Assembly (NCBI GenBank): GCA_040954595.2
Contig: CM082581.2
Coordinates: forward strand, 13,082,001 to 13,146,000
Direction: 5' to 3'
DNA length: 64,000 bases
Source of the DNA: Balanoglossus misakiensis
Lineage: Eukaryota > Hemichordata
How positions within the stretch are numbered: position 1 is the stretch's first letter; every line of letters starts with the position of its first letter. The notes under the pieces are model-generated. The model saw only the letters and a program-made list of their open reading frames with translations, made no database searches and was not told the DNA's origin. The position numbers and the translations under genes are program-made. This document shows positions 30,186-42,636 of this stretch, in pieces.

Positions 30186-33100
30186 CAATCAGCGTCCGGT
30201 CTCCAACGCTTTCTAAATCAATCAAGGTGACGGTCCAGATCTACTTGACTCTGTTTACATGACTTCAAAATCCTCACGCTTGAGGTGATTTCGAAGAAGT
30301 GGGCAAAATAGATGTACCGTAACTACGGTATGATCTCCTAGACGACCACTTGACGCACAGCCAGCCCACCGGTTCCCGTGGCAACAGAGAACGATAACTC
30401 AAGGCTAGGCAGGTTGTTGCTGATCGACATTTCCTGTCACATTAGAAGCCCTTGCGGCGCGGCAGAGCATAATATTTCGGGATTAATTACCTTCCAACCA
30501 CCCGCAAAGGGGTTTTCGTTGGAAGGCAATCTTGGTGGAAGGAGCGAATCCCGGCGAGGCAAAATTGGAGATCTGTTTCCATGGTACCCCCCCCCAACAC
30601 CGGTGCATTGCCATGCAGTTGCAATGCCACGGAATAAGTCAGACTGCGGTGGTTTCGCGTGCAATGCAATCCTCAATAACCGCGCGAAATCAGAATGATA
30701 TCATCTTTATATCCAAGTAAGACATGAAATATAGCTTTTGAAATTATGCAAGATCACAGTCGGACTTTGCTGCACGATCAAACTTAAACGTAGAATAGAA
30801 AGAAGATTGCCGAACATTAACAGTGCAATCTCATATACCGACACACTCAGACTCTCATAGCCTCGAAAACAAGGTTTACATATCTCTTTACTTTCCCATT
30901 AGATCTAATGAAACAAAACCTACTAGGGTTATCATTATCTAATACCAATTCTGTGCTACATACGCGACGGGTATCATTAATTCGTACAGCGAATACGCTT
31001 GCAAATAACGACCCTGCACAAGAACTCCGGGGTCAATTATCGACGTCAGAATGTTCTATTTATAGCCTTTCATGGCTGACTCGATTGGTAATTTACTTGT
31101 GAGGTTGATTTTATAATTGCACGAACGTTTTCACGCAAGAGAAGCCAAGCGCTTCCAGTGTTTAATGCCATCTGAATACCGAGGAAAATTGAACTAATAT
31201 TTAATTATGACCACTGTTGTAACATACATTCTCTCTGTGAACTCTGATAGGTTTTTACTTCGTGCCAGGGAGTCAAATCACATTAAAATATTTGCATTGT
31301 GGGTAAATGGGTCGACAACTCAGAGTTTGAAGAAATGATATGTTTAATCTCCCCACCTGTTAGCATGATATTGAACTCGTTCAACTTTTTCACACGCTAT
31401 TGTTTCTGGAACAAGTTTAAGAATGGCACAACATCACGTAAACTTATGAATTTCCATTTCTTAAGCATAGCAAAAATCATGCAGCCATCTTGAAATTGTG
31501 TTAAATAACCACATGAGATTTTCATCACTTAACTAGGCAGCAAAAAACTATTTAAGGTAGTGAGAATTCAAATTGGACAGTTTGACGCCGTTCCTCCCGA
31601 CGCGAAACTGTAAACGAGAGACAGACGTATCTTCTTTAGCGGAAATATGCGAATCGCTTTTCCATCGATCGTCGCATTATTCTATGGCGGCTTGAAAATC
31701 GAGGCAGCCGTCGTTCTGTACGCGGCCCCTGGAGTGGAAAGAAACCCATTTGAGAAAAACCGCTTTGTGTGTTTGGAGGTTTGAGGCTCTTAAGAGCCGA
31801 ATATCACATTTCTGGAGCTGCAAATTGTCGGGGATGTCACCGACACCGGGATGAATAGGGAGCTTGCAATTTGTATCTTTAATCGATTCAGCGCGACTTT
31901 TGTGACTCTTTCGTGTGAGAAGCATTCCAATCTCCCGATGTTGAAAACCTATCAGAATATATTTCCGCGAAAGAAATGCATATACGCGGGCGCAGTAACA
32001 GTAACCCCGCTTCTCTGATTGTGTATTAACCAAAGCTGCAGCAGAAACCGTCAATAACACTCCGGAACGCGGAATTTCTAAACCTACGAAGAATGAACGC
32101 GGCGGTTCCATTGACCCAAATGATATTAAAAGCGATACATCATTGCATGTTCAAATATTAATACCATGGAGGGAGAATTTAATAGCAGACTCGCGGGCGA
32201 TTGCACAGAAATGATTATCAATATCTTTTTTTCACTGCCGTTATTAAATTGCACGTTTCCTAAACTTTTCTGTAACATTCATCTGCGCTGCATGGCAAGG
32301 GATGTTTCTAATGGTTACATGTGTTATCATTATATTGACATGTTTTTACACACACTATGACATCTCGGAATACCGCCTATCCAACCCCATCCACCGTTTG
32401 AAATTGTCAAACTTTAAAATACCCGAATGATCTTTGCGCAGAATTGTCGGATAAAGTGTGCATTGAATTTATGGTTATAGTTCACAAGTTGGTTAATATT
32501 GATTTAATAATTTTACTTCGATATTTCCTGTAACTAAATGTTGATGTATTCATGAAAAATGTCTAAAAATATCGCAATATTTGTCTCCATTTCATTTCCC
32601 TTGCGGGGTCCAATGCAAATTGAAATAATTGCTTTTTCTCCATCGTAAACAGCTTACCATGCTAGCCATCGCAGCTGTTACGTGTATGTCGTGAAAAAAG
32701 CACGCCACCAGTGGCGACATCTTCAGGCCTGTGACAACTTTAAAGGCTTTATAGCTGCCCGAGTTTTCATTTTCACTACGTAACCGCTGCATACTCAGTT
32801 GGTCGAAATTTACTGCGATGCATTCGACTAACACAAACGTCTAGAAAAATGCATTAAGCTTAGTCTACATTCCTGCTGTGATATTCTGATTGGCATGTAA
32901 TTCTGACCATGATTGAATGGTGTCAAGGAGAAGAAAAAAAAACTTCCATCAAGAGACAACCGGTACTTTGCGTAATCTCCAATAAAATCGAGCCGATTCT
33001 AAGGCGCCTTTGGACCAGCTTGACGGCGAAATGATCAATAAAACAGCCATCACATCAGTAATTTGCACATGCAAACATCTTGGCTGCAGTAAACATCTCG

Positions 33101-33379
33101 TTCCAATGCGCGAGGACGAACTTAGGTCACCTTCAGTCGATCAACTCATGTATCTGACTCGACATTATTATCGCTTTCACTGTGAAAAGTAATATCGGAT
33201 TCGCAGATCGGGATGCCCCTAAAAATTGAAGAAAACAAAACAAAACAAAGAGAAATTAGACTGAAAATCTTGTCCAATCGAGTCGCCACCTAATAGAGCA
33301 TCACATTGAAATCAGAAGATGTGACACCTGCGAAAGTTTATGATTTTTTCTTGGGATGCAATCAATGAAAAAAGGTAAT

Positions 33380-33452
33380 TGGTTTCGCTGAGGATCGAAC
33401 TCAGGGCCTTCTGCGTGTAAAGCAGACGTGATAACCGCTACACCACGAAACC
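33380..33452 (-). tRNA. tRNA-Val (anticodon UAC)
   Basis: On the - strand the gene runs GGTTTCG...CGAAACC, a perfect 7-bp acceptor stem, with A as discriminator at 33380. The A box (TGGTGTAGCGGTT) and B box (GTTCGATCC) fit RNA polymerase III promoters. The anticodon arm reads CTGCTTTACACGCAG, a 5-bp stem with the TAC anticodon. The sequence closely follows animal tRNA-Val-TAC. There is no intron and no encoded CCA. A run of six T on the - strand, 7 bases past the discriminator (complement of 33368-33373), is a standard Pol III terminator. It lies antisense in the PPP2R2 first intron. Confidence 0.97.
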
Positions 33453-33970
33453 TTGATAGATATCCATTGCCATGCCTAATCAGCGAATAATGTGTTGGTT
33501 TGAGGAAGCTCACATTTGCCACAATGCATTACTTATCCTGAGAATCATTTTTGACTCTGTATTCGCTAACTTTTCCCATTAATAATCGTTGAGGTACGAC
33601 ACTTTCGCAATCACAACTGTAACACTGTAACCCTGTTTACTGCTAATAACCACAGTACACTAACTCAGGAAAGAAGGCTAGGTCATAAACCACGCACTTT
33701 CTATTGAAACCAAATCAAGTTTGATCGCCCCGCTTTCACGAGAACACACATTCAATTTGTTTAGCCTCATGGACATCCAATCGTTATGTTAGGGCTTTAT
33801 CATCTGCAGTGTTTTGGATTAAACTCTGTCTGAAGTCGATCCGCGTGGCATAAGTCCTTGTGTTCGCAAAGAGCTCACGGTCACATCGCACAGGAATGAA
33901 ACATTATGAGATTATATTCCTACACATTATTTATGTCAGTACGCACTTACCACTGCTCACTGCCTGCTGG

Positions 33971-33986
33971 CCACAAGAGGGCGCCA
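33971..33986 (+). promoter_or_regulatory. CTCF-like motif CCACAAGAGGGCGCCA
   Basis: This fits the CTCF core CCASYAGRKGGCRS with one mismatch. It lies about 520 bp from the tRNA-Val gene and 890 bp upstream of the first conserved PPP2R2 exon. Functional CTCF binding is inference. Confidence 0.4.
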
Positions 33987-34514
33987 GAAGGATGTCAAGA
34001 GGACAAAATCACCAGTTTTCATGTTTTAGTTTTTTGCTATTTTGGCTTGTTTTTTATATCATATGAGAGACCATAACTGTTTTCCTGTTCACACCACTAC
34101 ATCAGATCTAATATTTGTTGTTGTTTCAGCTTCAAAGTTAGAGCTTTACTTAATCTGTTGAGTCCGTTAGTTTAATCGTCACTTCTTTAACGAAATTAAG
34201 TTCTATAAGTCTAAAATTCGCGGCACTTCTTAAATATCGTTTCCACGAATTTTACTTCAAGGAAACTTTGTACAACTACAAGATTTGTGTCTCAAACGCA
34301 GTTTGAAATGTGATGGGGGAAGTACTAGTATTTTGTTGTCACTTTTCCCCGTCAATGCCTATACAAACAACACGTTGTCTATTTACAGCAACAAATATTT
34401 TCGCTCACCGGTGACAAACAAACGTCTATCGATAGAGTCTCCAGTCGGTCCCTTTGGAAATTAGAGATCACTTCCTGTCTTCACCTCAGCTCACGTCGTG
34501 ACAGCGAGGCCGGG

Positions 34515-34522
34515 TGACGTCA
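34515..34522. promoter_or_regulatory. Perfect CRE TGACGTCA upstream of PPP2R2 core exons
   Basis: The site lies 338 bp upstream of the exon at 34860, in a CpG-containing stretch that also has a YY1-like GCGCCATTTTG near 34558. This may mark a second, proximal PPP2R2 promoter. The frame from ATG 34802 is open into the 34860 exon and would give a 460-aa protein if transcription starts here. Confidence 0.4.
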
Positions 34523-34859
34523 TTATGGCAAACCTTCTGCAGCCTGTACATTGAAGTGCGCCATTTTGAAAGTCGACGTTGGTTTTGTGTACGATACCGG
34601 CGCTAAATCTGGGCGCCATCCTCGCCATCCGCCAATAAATAGCTTATGCAGACCATCTAGACGATATTTCGGATATTCCCTCACAGTTCTAGGGTCGTAT
34701 TTTGGTTCTATGTGATGGCTGGTAGGTGAAAATATAACGTTACATAGTACAAACAATACGCATTTGTCAAACGTTCGTGCCATTGTACTTCACACACTAC
34801 TATGAATGGGGCTCACATGTTAAGATTGGCTTCTGATGGGAGTTTTTTGTTTCCGGCAG

Positions 34860-37800
34860 GGACTGGCGAGGTTCAGTGGTGTTTCTCGCAAGTAAAAGGA
34901 ACAGTTGAAGAAGATGTCACCGAAGGTAAGCATTGCATGAAGTCTAAATCAGTGTCTCTTCGTCAGCAAAAGTAATGTCCGTAGAGTACTGACACAGGAC
35001 ACAGGTCGATACAACCTCCGAATGCGATTGTCTCTATGAAGTGAATCATAATTAGTTACCGTTATATGCATGCTAATCGCTGCGTAGAGTTTAACATAAC
35101 TGATATGCATATTTAATACTAAAAGACAACAGTGTCGTAAAGATTGAAATCGGTTATCGGTACACTTGTTTTGTACGTTTCAACATGGCGACCACCCCGG
35201 CGTTTTAACAGTCTTCTGTGCACGCGCACGAATGTTTCCCCTGAAATAATGATTGTACTAAAATGAAATATCAGTTATATATCACTATAAATATTTCATT
35301 GTTAATTCCACCCTGCGATTCGTGTAAAATTTGCTCAAAGTTACAGCGTGAGAACTTTGAACAGATTTTAAATGGTGTGACCTTTGACATGTCAATTCAA
35401 CTACCCTGGAACTTCAACACAGGCAACAAAGGGGCCTTTGGACGTGCTGAAATTGCATTCAGTCTCTGTGGCTTTTCCTACGCACAATAGCATAAATCAT
35501 TCTATAAATATACACAAATTTTAGGTTATTTTGCAAAGTGCATCCTTGCAGACCTGGGTTCATCATGATCTGCATGACCTGATTTTGTTGTCAAACTCTC
35601 TCCAGTGTATTGCTGACAGTCAGCTACGCCTAAGTTCATTTCCGATTTGTGTGAAAGTAGGTCACACAAGATACACATACGTTGACTGAATTAAATGGAT
35701 ATATACCCATACATGGTATACCATTGCTGCACCTTTTCATTTCGCATTGCATGCGTTTGATTGCCAGTGAAGTTATTTCATTGACACTTATGTGAAGTAA
35801 AATATTCAAACTGTATTCCAGTATTCACTAATTATTGTGCGCAAATCTCTTCTCCAGACAGCTTTGTGCTCTATGACCAAAACAGTTCATTGTCATACTT
35901 TTATTTTTTCAGCTGACATAATATCTACTGTTGAGTTCAATCATGATGGAGAATTACTTGCAACAGGCGACAAAGGAGGACGTGTTGTCATATTCCAGCG
36001 CGATCAGGCAGTAAGTAAATTGCCAACAAATTTCTCCACACAAGAAATAGGTTTAAATTGAGGGGGGGGGGTTAAAAATGTTTCTGTTGAAGCAGCTTTG
36101 TAATGTGTATCACCTTATCAAGATACACCTACTGGTCAGAATTTTCCAGTGAACTTTGAATCATTATAATAATGAGTGTTGCACGTTCGACAAAAAAATT
36201 GAGGTACCTTTTGTTGGTGGTGGAAATTTAGCAGTGCCCTGAAATGCCCCCTGGTTCAGATTTACTGAATTTCCCATCAATCAGTGAGTCCTAACCTTGT
36301 AGAGAAACTTGAGAGATTTGAAGAACGAGAATGAACACCTTTGGGGAAGGGGGCATGCTGTACAGTAAGGTATCTTGTACAATCAGATAATGACCTAATT
36401 TGCTTATATCTACCCACGCAGTATGGGCGGTTTGGATGTATATCCTTCAGAACCTGCCAACAGAAAACATGACAAATCCAATTTTCCCATGATGAAAATT
36501 CCGATGTTGTTGCTGTCTGGTTAATAATTGACCAAATTACTGGGGGAGTCTTGGATAGTTGTAACTGATGACTCCTGTTCAGAATTGATTTGCAGCTCAG
36601 TAATTTTATGAAATGGATGTGAAATGGCCTTATTATGGAATTTTTATAAATGACGCTTGTCAGATACCCCTGCCATTCTTTTTAGAAATGGTTTCAGCGA
36701 AGCTGATATTATGTTCAAAGTTGCAGAAATTCAGTGTCTATTTTTTGCCTTAAATTTTAAACCCTAAAATATATTGATTTCCCCAGTAAGGAGAGTAGGG
36801 CTTGTGACTCAGCTATGCCGGGATGTTTGAGTGACAGTCATCACTAGATGCAAAAACTCTAAGCTATTACTCATTCCATCAAAGGTTCTTGCTGTATAGT
36901 ATAGTACAGTGCATGCATTGAAGAAAATTTCCCTCGCAGACAGACTGTTAAATTTTCACCAGTTGTAGATATCTGCCCTGACCTTCTGGTTGTATCAGGC
37001 TAAATGCAGATTAATGAGCATGCAATAAAAGTAGAGAGAATTTGAAGTGTACTGCAACTGGACATACCACATCTGGCATAAAGAGCCCTTGTCTTTACCT
37101 GGTCATATATTGTGAATTGCCCTATAGTATAAATAATTAACTTTATCATTTCTATTTGCAGACAAAAAATTCTGGGCCTCGTCGTGGGGAGTACAATGTG
37201 TATAGCACCTTCCAGAGTCACGAACCGGAATTCGACTACTTAAAAAGTTTAGAAATTGAAGAAAAAATTAACAAGATTAAATGGTTATCAAGACAAAACA
37301 ATGCACATTTTTTGCTTTCAACAAATGGTAAGTTTCTTAACTGATGCTAATGAAGTAATTGGATTGTAGGACTTTGTGTTTGGGGGACACGCTTCTTTCA
37401 TGAAGCCACCCACAGAAAACCTTTGATTGGCCAGATCTAAAGTTGCCATGGTAACTGTCTGAATTTGCATAGGTGACTGTGTACCTATAGCATATCCAGT
37501 GCACATTTGAGCTTCGGCACACAAAACGTCAAGCTACTCTCATGAAACTAATGATGCAGAAGGAGAATATTGCAACTGTGTCTGATGGTGAAAATCCATC
37601 AATTCATAGTTCTGATCGTTTTCTCTCTCTCTCTCGAGTGAAAAATCTTTTGGCTGGCTGTTATTTTTCACCAGATACTTTTCCCCTAAGGGTTCTTGCG
37701 AGATTTCTTGATTATTTTTCCTTTAGAAGGGTACAGTGTGGTGGATCAGTGATGTTATTTGAAATCTGCCGCAGGTCGTGTTGGTAATTCTGTGTATTCT

Positions 37801-40800
37801 GCATGTAATACGAGTCTGTCAAAGGAGTTGTAGATAGGATCATGGTTTACTTTGGATACAAGTCTCTGAATGTCCATAAAATTAAAAAAACAAGCAGCAT
37901 CTAGCAATCTGCATGATAGAATAATCCCTCATATTTTTTCTAGAAAAAAAAACACATTGATATTGGGTTAAAGTGCGCATTGTCAAATTTATCAATTTTT
38001 TACCAATTTGAGGAATTGTTACCCACAATGCTGTACATTATTTCTCTTCATTGTCTCCACATTACTTGAATGTGTTACCATGGCAACAGTGTGTTGACGT
38101 TAGCAGAGAAAAGTGGGCCTAGTTTATTTTTAGCAACGAGTCTTGAGAGGCAGTTGCTACAATATACCATTCTGGCTTTTATAGATTGATTAAATTCGTT
38201 TAATCAGTTATCGCTTTGGGATATAAGTTAGATGTTACGTGTTGGCAGAGTGTTAAAATTTGATTTATGCATGTTGTGTTTCTGCGTAGTGTACATGGCT
38301 GACAGACCTGAATTCTCAATAAAAATGTAACCTTCATCACGTGGTATTAAAGCCTTTCTTGGATTTTATCCTCAGTTAAGGAATTTAGGTCACAGTTTTG
38401 GGAGCAGTGCTAAATGAAAATCCAAGTGCTGTTTTGTGTATGTGTTTCTGCACACCTTGATGTGTAGTGATATATAAGCATTAGTAAGATGAAATGATGC
38501 TTAGATTAACAGATCTGCACTCTGTCGCAAAAGTAAGCTATTCCCTGGGGGCAGTTACTGCAGAAAAAGGTCATACGGTGAAATCAAAATGAAAAAATAC
38601 AACTTGTTTCTTGGAGTCATTGATACATGCAGTAAATCATTGAAATTACAAATTGTCTTTTCCTTCTCTGTTATTAGTGCCCTGTGGTATTTCCAAATCA
38701 ACAAAACATTTGCAAACATCAATTATATTTAACATTTCTTGCTTATTGCAGTCTTATTTTCCTACCTGAAAAATGCCGAAATGATTACTTCAAGGTACAG
38801 CATGCCTCATTGGCAAGTTCTGTTAGTTAATGATTTCATGTTGTCTACAGGCAGAAATAAGAGCTCAAGGAGCACGGAATGTATCTTAAAAGCAGAAAAG
38901 AATCTAAATAAAATACGAAATGTATGCAACCATATTATTATCAAATGATGTCTCTGTGATTTTGGACTGATGAGTGTGACATTTGAAATGAATTTGTATG
39001 TTCAAATGTCAAGGGCATTGGACGCAACACAACTCAACACAGTTACAGGCAATGTAGTGTAGTGTGTAGCCTTCAAAGACTGCATGAGAATATGTAAAGA
39101 TATTTTGAGGTCAGCAAAATTCAGTATTGTAGCTAACACTGTAACAGCACTTTAATGAGTGCAAGGAATGTTCAAACTCTGATTGACATTTGATTTGTAT
39201 GGAAAAGCTGACTTCTGTTGTATCAAAGATTAACTAAGGCGTCATTCACTTTTGTGTTTCTTTGGTTCTTGATGTGCCAATAGTAATTGGAAATGTTGAA
39301 AGCTTGTTTTTGTAAATTTATGTGACCTCTTGTGACGAAGGACACTGCCGTTTAGCAATCGTGCTGGGTTTTGTGCAAAACAAATGTAAAATAACGGTGA
39401 TGTAGAAATCCCTTCAGAGAAGGAGCCTGCGGGCTGTGTTCAAATATCCTTTACACATTTGGCAGTCTTAATGTGTTTATAATGATGAAAGATGAGAGCA
39501 GCTTAGCACTTGGAGACTGAAGATTGTCGAGACGAAGACTCAATAAATCCTGTGTACCTGTAGAGTTATTTTATGCTGTTAGTACAGCATCAGCAGCAGA
39601 AAGATGCGCACATGTTAATTTGGAAACATCAGTACGCATCAAGTAATTTCAGTTTGTTTATGTGCTACTGAAAATGTCAGGATTTAAATTACACAGTAAG
39701 AAAAATAGGCATCACGTTGAGATATTGTGTAGCGAAATGTTTCAATGCTTGCATGAAGGACGTATGTTTGAATGAACTGTCCTCTTTCAAACATATTTCA
39801 TCTGATGTGCTGGGTGAGAAATGATAGAAATGAGCAATGTGACTAAGTAGATGAATCGGCTTGCGTTCTGTACATGGAAAATTCTTGAAATCATTTCATT
39901 GTCTTCGTTCTGCACTATATTCCGTGACTTTGCAGTGGTTCAAAAGAAGCAAAAAAAAATGTCCTAGTTTCTTCAATGCACAGATGAATTTTCATCTTTG
40001 GTCCTGGGTGCGCTTAGTTTACTTGTCAACCGCGGAATTCTGTCTCCGTGTGCGTTCACACTTAATGGCCACCGCAGTTGTCAACCGAGCCTTGTTTTCT
40101 TCGTATGACGTAAATGTAGCAGACCTCATGGCTTCCCTGCAGAGACGCGGCTAGTTCACAACCAAGACTACGCTTTTAATGAGTCGATTCTTTCTATTAG
40201 ATTTAATCACAGTTTAAAAGATAATTCTTAATGGTTTCTATCAGAAGATTTACTGAACCTACGTTTCTCTTTTGAGGACGAGGAATTATTGCAGCCAGCA
40301 TGAGTTTTATGCCATGCCTAGACAGAATAAATCAAGAATGAAATGTCAATTGAGGGTTCTTAGTTTCACAAAAAAAGAAATGGAGGTTACATTTATCGTT
40401 TAACCTTTAAATTTCAAAAATTAATATGTGAAATGAAATATTGGCAAATTCTCAGTGGGGAAAAAATAACACAACTGGGCAGCTGCTATATTCATGCAGC
40501 AAAATTTATTACTTGTGTAAAGGAGATCCGACGGACGATAATGAGAGGTTGTATATCAGCTAGGCTCGAGATGTAATGAATTGTAAATTGCTCACAAGTC
40601 AAGAGTGGGTTGTAAATGACCTTTGCTCAAAAAGTGAATTTGTGCAAATTTGCCTCATCCTGCACTTCTGTAGAGCTGTGTTGAGGACATTGATTTCAGT
40701 GCTTCAAATAGGGCGTATATTTTATCATTGCAAGTGGGCTGACACAACTCTTTGAATGGATTTGAGCACGAACGATGGCTGCTGTACATCATTTAAGTGT

Positions 40801-42636
40801 ACAACAATGCTTCATGTTTGCTCTGTTAAATGTTAAAATGCTTTTTTTTTCTTTTTATGTTTCTTTGCATGCAGATAAGACAGTTAAATTATGGAAAGTG
40901 TCGGAACGAGACAAAAGGTGGGAAGGTTACAATCTAAAGGAAGAAGATGGCACACTACTAGACCCAATGGGACTTGGAGGTCTGAGGGTGCCTGCAGTGA
41001 AGCCAATGGAACTCATGGTCGAAGCTAGTCCACGGCGAATATTTGCCAATGCGCACACCTATCATATCAACTCGATATCTGTGAATAGTGACGGCGAAAC
41101 GTATATATCCGCCGACGACCTTAGGATTAATCTCTGGCACCTAGCTGTAACAGATCAGAGCTTTAGTATCCTTTTCAGAGACAATACATTTTTACCCCCT
41201 CCCACCTCTGTAACTTGGTTGAGCCCTGATGTTTTCAGTGGTAGTGGTTTGAACCACCTGTAGAGAAATAGGGATGAGGGAGTGTCAATGTCCTGACTGT
41301 TGAATTTGACAAGGAATTAGTTCTCTGATGTGTGACTGAGGCCAATATCTGTGATGATGGAGTTCATGCACCACGCATACTCGACCGTGAGTGAGAGTCA
41401 TACTCATTATCAAATCTGAGACTTTGGCCCTCAGTGTTTTAAAACCTGATATACAGGTGATTAAGCTTTCCTTGTGCTCTGTTATTTTGGATCCTTAACC
41501 ACTTTGTGCAGACATTGTTGATATAAAGCCAGCCAATATGGAAGAGTTGACTGAAGTTATCACAGCAGCAGAATTTCACCCCAAGGAATGCAACACATTT
41601 GTCTATAGCAGTAGCAAAGGAACGATTAGGTTATGTGACATGAGGGCCCAAGCCTTGTGTGACCAACACTCTAAATGTGAGTATAAGTGGTTTGATATTT
41701 ATATATTTTTTCAGAATATGCCTTGCTAGTAGTGTTTATACATCTGGAGATGAAATTAATATAATGTATTTATAAATATTTTTTTCTGATTTCTTGCAGT
41801 GTTTGAAGAACCTGAAGATCCTAGCAATCGCTCCTTCTTTTCAGAGATTATCTCATCGATATCTGATGTTAGGTTTAGTCATAGTGGTCGCTACTTGATA
41901 TCTAGGGACTATCTTTCAGTCAAAGTGTGGGATATCCACATGGATAGTGTTCCTGTAGAGACCTTCCAAGTTCACGAGTATCTGCGTAGTAAATTATGTT
42001 CCCTTTATGAAAACGACTGTATATTTGATAAGTTTGAATGTGTATGGAATGGCACAGATAGGTAGGTAGCTTTTACATTTGTTTGTTTAAACTGTGTGTG
42101 TGTCTGTCTGTCTGTCTGTCAGTAAGGCCAGTGTGATGGTGTTGCAACTTTTAACTGGACTCTAGTCATAATACAGTTCAACAGCTACTTGATTGCACTG
42201 ACATATCTGTTTACAAAAAGCAATTCAGTATTCTTAAAATCCACTTTAGCAACTGAATGTGTTCATTTCACTTTGCATATTGGTGCTATATTTGATATGA
42301 GCAACATCATACAGTTGAAGACAATAATTTAACGTGATTGTCACTATTTTCTGTTGCAGTGCAATTATGACTGGTTCATATAATAACTTCTTCCGGATGT
42401 TCGATCGTAACACAAAGCGAGACATCACACTGGAGGCATCGAGAGAGAACGCGAAACCCAAGCAGGTGTTGAAGCCCCGGAGAGTGTGTGCGGGCGGCAA
42501 GCGGAAGAAAGATGAAATTAGTGTAGATAGCTTGGATTTCAACAAGAAGATCCTTCACACGGCGTGGCATCCGTCAGAAAACATCATAGCAGTAGCAGCT
42601 ACAAACAATTTGTATATATTTACAGACAAGCAATAG
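34860..42636 (+). CDS. PPP2R2 (A-D type): PP2A regulatory subunit B55 (PPP2R2 family), core exons
   Basis: Exons are 34860-34925, 35913-36010, 37162-37327, 40875-41165, 41512-41676, 41800-42061 and 42360-42636 (TAG). The product is a seven-bladed WD40 beta-propeller that gives PP2A its substrate choice. Family hallmarks in order: [158 protein letters not shown] and [10 protein letters not shown] (long ones abridged). All phases agree. About 441 residues come from these exons, compared with 447 in human PPP2R2A. The N-terminus needs an upstream exon (candidate 20195-20369) or a start at ATG 34802. One intron (41166-41511) is U12-type. Pre-duplication orthologue of vertebrate A/B/C/D is my inference. 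Confidence 0.97.
37404..37495 (+). repeat. Dispersed repeat copy with perfect X-box palindrome
   Basis: This is the third copy of the family seen at 4545 and 30018. It contains TTTGATTGGCCAGATC and then GTTGCCATGGTAAC (37442-37455), a perfect RFX-type palindrome that is only partly kept in the 30 kb copy. It lies in the PPP2R2 intron after exon 37162-37327. Confidence 0.45.
38074..38087. promoter_or_regulatory. X-box-like palindrome GTTACCATGGCAAC
   Basis: Perfect RFX half-sites (GTTACC and GGCAAC, two-base spacer) in the PPP2R2 intron at 37328-40874. No adjoining promoter is evident. Confidence 0.3.
41166..41511 (+). other. U12-type GT-AG intron in PPP2R2
   Basis: The donor reads A|GTATCCTTTT, matching the minor-spliceosome donor consensus. 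The branch site TCCTTAAC at 41492-41499 is a perfect match. Its branch A lies about 13 nt before the AG. The intron splits the Asn codon of [12 protein letters not shown] (phase 1), and removal restores the conserved B55 sequence exactly. Confidence 0.92.

Larger units (their letters stand above)
20370..34859. other. Long first intron / 5' region of PPP2R2
   Basis: No conventional gene of known family was found apart from tRNA-Val at 33380-33452 and a possible small gene at 23415-23815. Simple repeats are a GA run at 25593-25609, GGTT/GGTG repeats at about 27609-27659, a G tract at 21238-21251, and C tracts at 21456-21468 and 22819-22831. A dispersed repeat copy lies at 30018-30185. TGACGTCA sites occur at 26831-26838 and 34515-34522. 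Open frames such as the complement of 31677-32111 (144 codons) and 28342-28623 (+) show no recognisable domain. Confidence 0.5.

Noticed and set aside
31677-32111. 144-codon - strand frame in the PPP2R2 first intron
   Set aside because: No recognisable motif, no upstream promoter or exon context; probably chance.
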